Source: Candidatus Bathyarchaeota archaeon (GTDB lineage Archaea; Thermoproteota; Bathyarchaeia; Bathyarchaeales; Bathyarchaeaceae). Taken from it: DNA of 8,517 nt. The notes under the pieces are model-generated. The model saw nothing but the letters and a program-made list of their open reading frames with translations. It did not search any database and was not told the DNA's origin. The translations under genes were made by a program, and so were the position numbers. The stretch lies in assembly GCA_003662715.1 (NCBI GenBank), contig QMYO01000052.1, forward strand, positions 1 through 8,517. The letters are read 5' to 3'. This document shows, piece by piece, positions 1 to 4,474 of the stretch; positions within the stretch are counted from its first letter, which is position 1, and each line of letters starts with the position of its first letter.

Positions 1-174
1 ATTCCTGTAATAGTTGTCTTGCCAAATGTGACGTTGAAACTGGTAGATTCCTCTTTTACTCAAAAAAATCGTGGCAGTGTAGTCCTCTCTTATTCCCTTC
101 AATAATTGTGTTGGTAGAGGAGCTGAAACTAAAAGAACTCCTAGCCTTGCTCTAATTCCAACAAAGAATTCCAT
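1..174 (-). CDS. Possible partial gene of unknown function, running off the left edge
   Basis: The minus strand is open from the TAG at 237-235 to the window edge, 78 codons without a stop. The only usable start in that stretch is ATG at 174-172, giving 58 codons before the edge. The peptide has a hydrophobic first half (it contains GVLLVSAPL) and an aromatic, basic second half (GIYQFQRHIWQDNYYRN), which is more protein-like than most chance frames. No ribosome binding site precedes the ATG, so the true start may be lost or the gene may be a truncated remnant at an element border. I do not recognise the family. It overlaps the competing plus-strand frame at 145-411, and at most one of the two is likely to be real in the overlap. 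Confidence 0.3.
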   Translation of the reverse strand, partial: MEFFVGIRARLGVLLVSAPLPTQLLKGIREDYTATIFLSKRGIYQFQRHIWQDNYYRN

Positions 175-411
175 AAATTCTGTTGCAAAAACGTCTACAA
201 GTATGAACGCATCTACGTGCCCATCCCCCGCAAACTACATGAGAAGATTAAGCCCTTCCTCAACTACCGCCTAAAAACTAAAAATAGACCTAACCAGCCA
301 AAACGGCGACCTCGTGATCACTTTGCACCCCGTAAAAACGTTTCGGCACGCCGAATAACCCTCGATAAAATTGGCGTCAAAATACAATTCAGAGCCCACA
401 TTTTAACATGA
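145..411 (+). pseudogene. Possible remnant of a small gene (YVPIPRKLHEKIKPFLNYRL peptide)
   Basis: The frame is open from just after a TAG at 142-144 to TGA at 409-411. The only start codon is GTG at 217, which lies inside the most protein-like part and has no ribosome binding site. The stretch from about 193 to 264 encodes a basic peptide with YVPIPRKLHEKIKPFLNYRL. Its codons end mostly in C (TAC, ATC, CCC, CTC, AAC), the same style as the recombinase gene further right. After about 265 the peptide becomes low-quality and basic, and it runs through the first copy of the palindromic repeat. I read this as a decayed 5' gene fragment of the element. It could also be a chance frame. Confidence 0.25.
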
Positions 412-479
412 AAGTGCATTTTCGCCTTAAATATCGGCACGCCGAAAAATTTTCTCTATAGGCATTTCGGCACGCAGAA
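342..479. repeat. Cluster of three palindromes, TTCGGC-AC-GCCGAA
   Basis: Copy 1 at 342-355 is a perfect 6+2+6 palindrome. Copy 2 at 433-446 has one changed base in the left arm. Copy 3 at 466-479 has one changed base in the right arm. Copy 1 is flanked on its left by AAAAACG and copy 3 on its right by ACGTTTT, so the outer copies are partly mirror images of each other. The cluster ends about 36 bp upstream of the TATA box of the winged-helix/toxin pair. Binding sites for a dimeric regulator or replication/partition protein of the element would fit, but neither is shown. Confidence 0.7.
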
Positions 480-501
480 ACGTTTTGCCGAGGGTTTTAG
501 G

Positions 502-556
502 GCTCAAAAAGCTGTCTATAAACGTGAATAGTTTCTTCCCCCTCTTATTTTTGAGC
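502..556. promoter_or_regulatory. Promoter of the winged-helix/toxin pair, flanked by an inverted repeat
   Basis: A TATA box (TCTATAAAC, 515-523) predicts transcription starting near 545, which leaves a leader of roughly 35-40 nt before the GTG start at 582. GCTCAAAAA at 502-510 and its exact reverse complement TTTTTGAGC at 548-556 flank the TATA box and the predicted start. This is a natural position for an operator that blocks TBP or RNA polymerase. The neighbouring winged-helix protein is the obvious candidate autoregulator, by inference only. Confidence 0.5.
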
Positions 557-581
557 TAACGGGCTATGGTGTGAATGACGT

Positions 582-1010
582 GTGGGAAGGCGCAAGGACA
601 ATACTGGAAGAATCTCAGTTTTCAAAGGTCGAGAAGCCAAACTCAACCGTGCAATCTTCCAAGTCCTCGCCCTCAAAGGCCCGCTAACAATCTATGACAT
701 ACATAAAGAAGTGAAAGCTCGAAGAAAACTCAGACACATCCGCTATGCAAGTGTGAACAAGCGTGTCAGGTCTCTAGAAGAAAAGAGTTTCATCAAGAAA
801 ATAGGCGTCAAAGTAACCAAGGCAGGCTTCGAAGCCTCCATTTATGAACTAACTATCAGAGCCTATTTAGCCGTGCTATTAAGCCAAATAAACCTGAACC
901 GCTTCATAGAAAAAGCAGAAGATGATACCGTGCTCTCCGTTTTAGCAGCATTTTCCTCAGCTGTAAAGCTTTTATCTAAAGATAGAAAACCTAAGTGGAG
1001 TGAACGTTAA
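582..1010 (+). CDS. Winged-helix DNA-binding protein, candidate antitoxin or autoregulator
   Basis: A 142-residue basic protein. Residues about 19-75 have the pattern of a winged helix-turn-helix: a helix around AIFQVLALKGPLTIYDIHKE, a recognition-helix candidate around RYASVNKRVRSLEEKSFI, and a following wing (KKIGVKVTKAGFEASIYEL). The C-terminal half is helical and may serve for dimerisation. The start is GTG at 582; GGTG at 569-572 is a weak ribosome binding site, and no in-frame ATG fits better. The stop codon at 1008-1010 abuts the TTG start of the toxin-like gene, so the two are translationally coupled. The promoter lies at 515-523 inside an inverted repeat, and a palindrome cluster lies further upstream. 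I infer a regulator of its own operon, possibly the antitoxin of the pair. The exact family is not recognised. Confidence 0.7.
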   Translation: MGRRKDNTGRISVFKGREAKLNRAIFQVLALKGPLTIYDIHKEVKARRKLRHIRYASVNKRVRSLEEKSFIKKIGVKVTKAGFEASIYELTIRAYLAVLLSQINLNRFIEKAEDDTVLSVLAAFSSAVKLLSKDRKPKWSER

Positions 1011-1352
1011 TTGAGTAAACGTAAAGCTCCTATCGCCGTTTTCCTTGAGAGAAAAGTCAATGAATTATATTCAAGTCTTGATGAAGAAGACGCCTTCAAA
1101 AAAGCCATAGATAAAGGGCTAGACACGTTGAAAGGGAACATGTTCGCAGGAGAAATAATACGGAAGAAGCAGATTCCAAAATACTACATTAATAAATTTG
1201 GCATAAACAACCTTTACAGGTTGAAGCTTGATAGAAAGAGGAGATGTTGCTACACCATCATTGCAGACCAAGAGGGATTCAAAGTGATTGTTCTCGAAGT
1301 CTTTCCAGACCATAAATCCTACAACAGAAGATTCGGTTATAGAAAAAACTGA
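1011..1352 (+). CDS. RelE/ParE-like toxin family protein
   Basis: A 113-residue basic protein. The C-terminal half carries the layout of archaeal RelE/ParE-fold toxins: a helical N-terminus, then an IPKYYINKFGINNLYRLKL segment (about 55-73), β-strands around CYTIIADQEGFKVIVLEVF (80-98), and an end motif DHKSYNRRFGY (100-110). RelE-fold toxins are usually ribosome-dependent mRNA endonucleases, and ParE members inhibit gyrase; which activity applies cannot be told here. The start is TTG at 1011, directly after the TAA of the upstream gene, with GGAGTGA (997-1003) as the ribosome binding site. The tight coupling to a DNA-binding partner is typical of toxin-antitoxin pairs, although the antitoxin position is held by a larger winged-helix protein than usual. 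It ends 4 nt from a convergent gene. Confidence 0.7.
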   Translation: MSKRKAPIAVFLERKVNELYSSLDEEDAFKKAIDKGLDTLKGNMFAGEIIRKKQIPKYYINKFGINNLYRLKLDRKRRCCYTIIADQEGFKVIVLEVFPDHKSYNRRFGYRKN

Positions 1353-1356
1353 TTTT

Positions 1357-1617
1357 TCAACGAACTTTCACAGATTCTTCTAGAAGCCTCCCCAACTTCG
1401 GATTGTCCGCTGCAACCCACACTACCCTACTCTTGTTGAAAACAATCTTGTTTGAAGCCTCTAAATACTCTAGAATCCTCTTAAAAGTCTGATACTGTAT
1501 TTTCCTTGGTAATGACTTCCACAACTCCATTCGACTCGGATACTCCATAGCATCCTTGATAGCCTTCTCAACCATGAGAATCGTATCCAACTGAGGCTCA
1601 TGAAGAACCTTACTCAT
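1357..1617 (-). CDS. Small winged-helix protein, archaeal type
   Basis: An 86-residue protein resembling small archaeal winged-helix proteins. After an N-terminal helix (DTILMVEKAIKDAM, about 11-24) come ELWKSLPRKIQYQTFKRIL (31-49) as the helix-turn-helix, and a final hairpin (NKIVFNKSRVVWVAA, 56-70) as the wing. The start is ATG at 1617-1615. GGGTGATTT just upstream on the minus strand (about 1629-1621) is an excellent ribosome binding site, and a clear TATA box lies at 1659-1651. The predicted leader is only about 10 nt. A DNA-binding regulatory role is inferred from the fold. It diverges from the gene at 1877 across a repeat-rich control region, so it could regulate that side, but nothing here proves a target. 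Confidence 0.7.
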   Translation of the reverse strand: MSKVLHEPQLDTILMVEKAIKDAMEYPSRMELWKSLPRKIQYQTFKRILEYLEASNKIVFNKSRVVWVAADNPKLGRLLEESVKVR

Positions 1618-1650
1618 TCCAAATCACCCGTAAAGAAATAACAGAAACTA

Positions 1651-1659
1651 TTATATAAA
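1651..1659 (-). promoter_or_regulatory. TATA box for the small winged-helix gene
   Basis: Reading TTTATATAA on the minus strand, this is one of the best TATA-box matches in the window. It predicts transcription from about 1629, directly at the GGTGATTT ribosome binding site before ATG 1617, so the mRNA would have a very short leader. Confidence 0.65.
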
Positions 1660-1747
1660 CTTATACAATTCAAAAATCCAGAACAGCTCATTCATTTCAT
1701 TCAGCTGGTTTTTGGTATAGGTTCAGCTGTCTGATATGTCCTTTTTT

Positions 1748-1834
1748 GGATACTGTTCCTTGCTGACCCCGTCAAGGAATACTGTTCCTTGTGAAAGCCC
1801 GTTAGGAATAGTGTTCCTTGTTGACGCCAGAAAG
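1748..1834. repeat. Three operator-like dyads in a 29-bp tandem repeat
   Basis: The motif GGAATACTGTTCCTTG recurs three times, ending at 1762, 1791 and 1820, an exact 29-bp period. The middle copy is the fullest dyad: CAAGGAATACTGTTCCTTG (1773-1791), with 7-bp arms and a 5-bp centre. Copy 1 lacks one A of the left arm (GGATACTG) and copy 3 has G for C in the centre (GGAATAGTG). The spacers differ but share a gac-cc/gc pattern. The array lies 57-129 bp upstream of the TTG start at 1877 and between two divergent genes. This is the expected layout of cooperative operator sites, with one face of the helix roughly conserved. Which protein binds is unknown. Confidence 0.7.
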
Positions 1835-1876
1835 TCCTTAAACTTTTGAAGCGACATAGTTGGGAGGTGAACCAGT

Positions 1877-2134
1877 TTGGTCAATTTGGTTGAAGATTGG
1901 GAAGACATAGAAAAATACGCCAGGCATCTTGCCCACTGGACAAAGATCGGATCTTATCAACTCAGAAAATCTGATGAAGGCGCAGAAATCAAAGTGTGCG
2001 TAGACAAATTCGGCTATGCTAAGCAGTTCAAAGAACCTGAAGACCCAGAACTCATCAAAATCTTAGCATTCTGCCAAGCTGAAGGCTTCATAAAGGTTGT
2101 AGGAAGCATCTCAAACGACCTCTTCTACGCTTAA
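1877..2134 (+). CDS. Small acidic protein of unknown function in the element
   Basis: An 85-residue protein, not recognised. The start is TTG at 1877, chosen because GGGAGGTGA at 1862-1870 is a near-perfect archaeal ribosome binding site 6 nt upstream. The protein has a helical N-terminus (VEDWEDIEKYARHLAHWT), a central β-type stretch (IKVCVDKFGYAKQF) and a C-terminal part (ELIKILAFCQAEGFIKVVGSI) that could form a helix plus strand. There is no signal peptide or membrane segment. It is the first gene after the 29-bp dyad array and probably shares an operon with the gene at 2180. A weak AT-rich TATA candidate (about 1837-1846) would leave almost no leader, so the promoter is uncertain. Confidence 0.65.
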   Translation: MVNLVEDWEDIEKYARHLAHWTKIGSYQLRKSDEGAEIKVCVDKFGYAKQFKEPEDPELIKILAFCQAEGFIKVVGSISNDLFYA

Positions 2135-2179
2135 ACTCATGGAGGCGAACCGTGAAAAGCAACACGTGGTGACAAGCAA

Positions 2180-2530
2180 ATGAGAAAAGCCATCCCAAAG
2201 GGTTCAATAGTCTACATTCGCTACAAGGACCACGTTCTCTATCGGAACACACCAGAAAACCTAGAAAACGCTGCCGAACGCGAAACCATAGGATGGCTAA
2301 CCCAAGAAACAGGCGAACTCCTATGCATCCAACATGACAGAACCGTCGAAAGCCTCAACTACTCAAGCGGCACAGCCAGCGGCCTAGTCCTCCTGAAGAG
2401 CTGCATCCTAGAAATCCGCGCATTACCATTACAAAATTTTCCGAGCGGGTCTATAAATTGCCGGAACGACAAAACTACTATCGCTGAGTATGCGCTTCAG
2501 AGCGCGAAGCGAAAAACTCAGCCAAAGTAA
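2180..2530 (+). CDS. Conserved-looking small archaeal protein, function unknown
   Basis: A 116-residue protein. Residues 1-82 look like a compact β-rich domain: GSIVYIRYKDHVLYRN (8-23), then ERETIGWLTQETGELLCIQH (33-52), and a last strand GLVLLKSCILEIRAL (68-82). This 'charged linker, DHV, ETIGWL, LEIR' layout is familiar to me from small unnamed archaeal proteins near integrases, but no function is known to me. The tail after residue about 83 is low-quality sequence that reads through the recombinase promoter and hairpin, so the original stop may have been lost. The start is ATG at 2180, with GGTGA (2168-2172) upstream. A six-codon frame, GTG 2152 to TGA 2172 with GGAGG at 2141-2145, precedes it. 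Confidence 0.6.
   Translation: MRKAIPKGSIVYIRYKDHVLYRNTPENLENAAERETIGWLTQETGELLCIQHDRTVESLNYSSGTASGLVLLKSCILEIRALPLQNFPSGSINCRNDKTTIAEYALQSAKRKTQPK
2450..2458 (+). promoter_or_regulatory. Candidate TATA box of the recombinase gene
   Basis: TCTATAAAT matches the archaeal TATA box and sits inside the 3' end of the preceding reading frame. Transcription would start near 2480, almost exactly where the hairpin at 2483-2522 begins. The recombinase mRNA would then start with that structure and be translated from ATG 2553. Confidence 0.5.
2483..2522 (+). promoter_or_regulatory. Long hairpin in the recombinase leader
   Basis: GCTGAGT (2483-2489) pairs perfectly with ACTCAGC (2516-2522). Inside it, CGCTTC (2493-2498) pairs with GAAGCG (2506-2511) around a 7-nt loop. 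An alternative inner stem, GCGCT-TCAG-AGCGC (2492-2505), competes with the second pairing. The structure ends 30 nt before the chosen recombinase start. It could tune translation, stop upstream transcripts, or be a DNA recombination site. Confidence 0.5.
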
Positions 2531-2552
2531 AAGTCGGAAGGAAGGGAAAACC

Positions 2553-4055
2553 ATGGAGACATCGCAACAACATATACGCGAACCACAAGGTCAGCCTGTT
2601 ATGATCTACAACAGAGCCGCGTTGTCGGGACCGTTACAATCAACCCAGCTAATAATCCAGCCAAGACGGTTGACAGAGCAGGATATAACAGAGCTCCATC
2701 CATTTGGGAAGATTTTAGGTGATGAATTCATGCTAGAGAGAAGCGCCAGAGGCTACACACTGAAACAACCCGTCAAGATACCATTGAGAAGCATCTACGA
2801 GGTCTCCTCAAAAGGGTTAATCAAATACGTCATAGCAAGCCTATCGCAAGAGAGACCGAAACTCGTCCCCTACGTACTCAACAACAAAAGTCTCCTAAAA
2901 CTTGCCAACTACCTCCTCCGCTACAGAACAGGCAGCTTCAAAACGCTTTACCTATATGTCGACTGCATATGGCGTTACACCAACAGAGCAGCTTTAAGCC
3001 CAGACCAGCTAATCTCGGATGTCAAGGAAGAAAACGGATTTCCAAAGCCCCACAGAATCCCATACCACATCAAAGCCCTAGAAGACTACGTCTGCGAACT
3101 ACAAGACGCAGGACTAGCGCCATCCAGAATATGCAACTACGTAAAGTCCATCAGAGCCCTATACAGAGTCAACGGCATAGACATCAAGCTTCCCCAACCA
3201 CTAAGCCGCAGAGCAGTCCGACACGACAGAGCACCCAAACCGGACGAACTTCAACACATCATGGACATAGCAGACCTAAGAGAAAGAGTCATAGTTAGCA
3301 TGCTAGCCCTAGGCGGCTTCCGCGAAGGAACCCTGGTGAGGCTCAAATACAGACACGTACAAGAAGACCTCGAAAAAGGCATCGTGCCCCTACACATACA
3401 CGTGGAAGCAGCGATAACCAAAGGAAAATACCACGACTACGACACATTCATAGGAAAAGAAGCCGCAGCCTACCTGCGCGAATACCTAGAAACACGACGA
3501 CTAGGAAGCCCAGACGGCAAAATACCGCCCGAAGACCTCACAGGGGAATCCCCACTGATTCGCAACGAAACCTCCCGCAAACCCAGGCCTATCGGAGAGA
3601 AACAAGTCTACAAACTGGTGCACAGCCTCTACTTCAAGGCGGGGCTACTGAAAAAGGGCTACGGCAGATCATACAGCCTGAAAGTCCACAGCATAAGAAA
3701 ATACTTCAAAACCCAGCTCTTAGCCCTAGGAGTTCAGTCAGACTACGTCGACTACATGATGGGCCACACAATCGACACCTACCACGACATCCAAATGAAA
3801 GGCATAGAATTCCTACGCAACATCTACGCAGCGTCAGGACTATCCATAAGACGCAAAACCCAGACATCAAAAATAGAAGCCTTAAAGGAGATCATCAGAG
3901 CATGGGGCCTAAACCCGGAAGAAATCCTCACAAGAGAAGCAATATCCACGCCTCACCGAACCATCGTAAGCCCACAAGAAGTAGAGAACAAACAGATAAA
4001 GATCCTATGCAACGCCTTAAAAGCAGAAATGAAGAAAGAGCTAAGACAGACATGA
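2553..4055 (+). CDS. Archaeal tyrosine recombinase (integrase)
   Basis: A 500-residue enzyme that cuts and rejoins DNA at attachment sites through a covalent tyrosine intermediate. An N-terminal extension is followed by a helical core-binding domain (about 105-210) and a catalytic domain (about 225-430). Numbered from ATG 2553, the visible active-site residues are Arg257 (GGFREGTLVRL), Lys290 or Lys292 (TKGKYHDY), the HSIR motif His379/Arg382 and His405 (MMGH). The nucleophile candidates are Tyr410 (DTYHDI) and Tyr425 (RNIY). The catalytic set looks intact. ATG 2490 is an alternative start adding 21 residues, but those overlap the leader hairpin, while 2553 has purine-rich GGAAGGAAGGG upstream. 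C-ending codons contrast with the metabolic genes to the right and suggest transferred DNA. The stop overlaps an ATGA start of a decayed reading frame, and tRNA-Pro lies 227 bp downstream. Confidence 0.92.
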   Translation: METSQQHIREPQGQPVMIYNRAALSGPLQSTQLIIQPRRLTEQDITELHPFGKILGDEFMLERSARGYTLKQPVKIPLRSIYEVSSKGLIKYVIASLSQERPKLVPYVLNNKSLLKLANYLLRYRTGSFKTLYLYVDCIWRYTNRAALSPDQLISDVKEENGFPKPHRIPYHIKALEDYVCELQDAGLAPSRICNYVKSIRALYRVNGIDIKLPQPLSRRAVRHDRAPKPDELQHIMDIADLRERVIVSMLALGGFREGTLVRLKYRHVQEDLEKGIVPLHIHVEAAITKGKYHDYDTFIGKEAAAYLREYLETRRLGSPDGKIPPEDLTGESPLIRNETSRKPRPIGEKQVYKLVHSLYFKAGLLKKGYGRSYSLKVHSIRKYFKTQLLALGVQSDYVDYMMGHTIDTYHDIQMKGIEFLRNIYAASGLSIRRKTQTSKIEALKEIIRAWGLNPEEILTREAISTPHRTIVSPQEVENKQIKILCNALKAEMKKELRQT

Positions 4056-4249
4056 TAGTACACATTCACCTCCAGAGAAGTAAATCCCGGCGGCCGCACC
4101 ATCACCTCAACAACGTTCTTCAAAGATTTCCTCAAATGCTCTGCAAAATCGCAAAAAACGCCACAGAGGCAACTGAACTAATCGAAGCATGCTTTGAATA
4201 CGTCACCGGAGAGTACATGGACGGCGGAAAAGTCGTAAGGAAAAGAAAA
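4052..4249 (+). pseudogene. Decayed integrase-associated tail ending in RKRK
   Basis: Just after the recombinase, coding-like sequence is split over two frames. In the recombinase frame (about 4059-4138), after two stops (TGA TAG), the sequence reads like protein (TFTSREVNPGGRTITSTTFF) with the element's C-ending codons. In the frame of ATG 4052 and ATG 4136, the stretch 4136-4249 reads as a helix (KIAKNATEATELIEAC) and then FEYVTGEYMDGGKVVRKRK. No stop follows the final Lys. Two compensating frameshifts would join these parts into a protein of about 66 residues. I recall a similar aromatic, basic tail at or near the ends of archaeal integrase genes. A closely related tail lies on the other side of the tRNA in mirror orientation. 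Confidence 0.5.
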
Positions 4250-4251
4250 GC

Positions 4252-4261
4252 TTCATATTTA
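4252..4261 (+). promoter_or_regulatory. Promoter of tRNA-Pro
   Basis: TTCATATTTA is centred about 26 bp before the first base of the mature tRNA, the usual distance from an archaeal TATA box to the transcription start. A purine-rich stretch (AGGAAAAGAAAAG) precedes it as a BRE-like element. It begins right after the RKRK end of the decayed tail. Confidence 0.55.
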
Positions 4262-4296
4262 GGGTCGTCGTCCATCCAAAAAGGGGTCGTGGTCCA
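4262..4296 (+). repeat. Imperfect 13-bp duplication of the tRNA 5' end
   Basis: GGGTCGTCGTCCA at 4262-4274 matches GGGTCGTGGTCCA at 4284-4296 in 12 of 13 positions, 22 bp apart. The second copy is the acceptor stem and first D-arm bases of tRNA-Pro. The upstream copy sits between the TATA box and the tRNA. It could be a trace of an attachment-site core, or slippage. Confidence 0.5.
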
Positions 4297-4361
4297 GTTT
4301 GGTCTAAGATTCGCGCCTGGGGCGTGCGAGGTCCGGGGTTCAAATCCCCGCGACCCCACCA
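4283..4361 (+). tRNA. tRNA-Pro, anticodon GGG
   Basis: The cloverleaf folds by hand. The acceptor stem is GGGGTCG/CGACCCC (4283-4289 with 4351-4357). The D-arm is short with three good pairs. The anticodon stem is CGCGC/GTGCG (4312-4316 with 4324-4328) and the loop is CTGGGGC. The T-arm is CGGGG-TTCAAAT-CCCCG (4334-4350). T33 is followed by GGG at 4319-4321, the anticodon for the Pro codon CCC, with G37 as usual for proline. The discriminator is A (4358) and CCA is encoded at 4359-4361. No intron is visible. The tRNA is probably the integration target for the neighbouring recombinase element. Confidence 0.95.
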
Positions 4362-4378
4362 CGTGGGGAAGGGAACAG

Positions 4379-4474
4379 CTACTTGCGCTTTCTGAATATT
4401 TTGGCTCCATCTTCGTATTCTCCTGTGATATAGTCGAAGTCTGTACACGCTATGAATAAAAGAGTAAGCGAAAG
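4379..4474 (-). pseudogene. Remnant of a second integrase-associated tail ending in RKRK
   Basis: On the minus strand, the stretch 4438-4382 encodes FDYITGEYEDGAKIFRKRK, followed at once by TAG (4381-4379). It aligns without gaps to the plus-strand tail at 4193-4249: 13 of 19 residues are identical and nearly all the others conservative. At DNA level only about 35 of 57 bases match, with many differences at third codon positions. This indicates two divergent homologous coding sequences, not a fresh duplication. No start codon lies between it and the apgM stop at 4477-4475, so only the 3' end survives. It stops 17 bp from the tRNA CCA end and points toward it. Confidence 0.55.

Noticed and set aside
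1748..1834. Short CRISPR array
   Set aside because: The unit has a 29-bp period in total, leaving no room for repeat plus spacer. There are only three copies, they differ from each other, and no cas genes are present.
1723..1908. Minus-strand 61-codon frame across the 29-bp repeats
   Set aside because: It lies in the control region, reads through the repeats, has no ribosome binding site, and overlaps the well-supported start at 1877.
2969..3298. Plus-strand frame rich in P, Q, R and S inside the recombinase
   Set aside because: It is a low-complexity shadow of the C-rich recombinase codons, with no start signal.
4132..4448. Minus-strand reading frames through the tRNA (peptides with GSRGFEPRTSHAPG or GRGDLNPGPRTPQAR)
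   Set aside because: These are the familiar false proteins produced by translating a tRNA gene in reverse. Only the short 4438-4382 tail in the third frame has an independent homologue.
3902..4459. Plus-strand 185-codon frame overlapping the recombinase end, the tail remnant and the tRNA
   Set aside because: Its first 50 codons lie in a second frame of the intact recombinase and its end reads through the tRNA. Only the 4052-4249 part has support, as a remnant.
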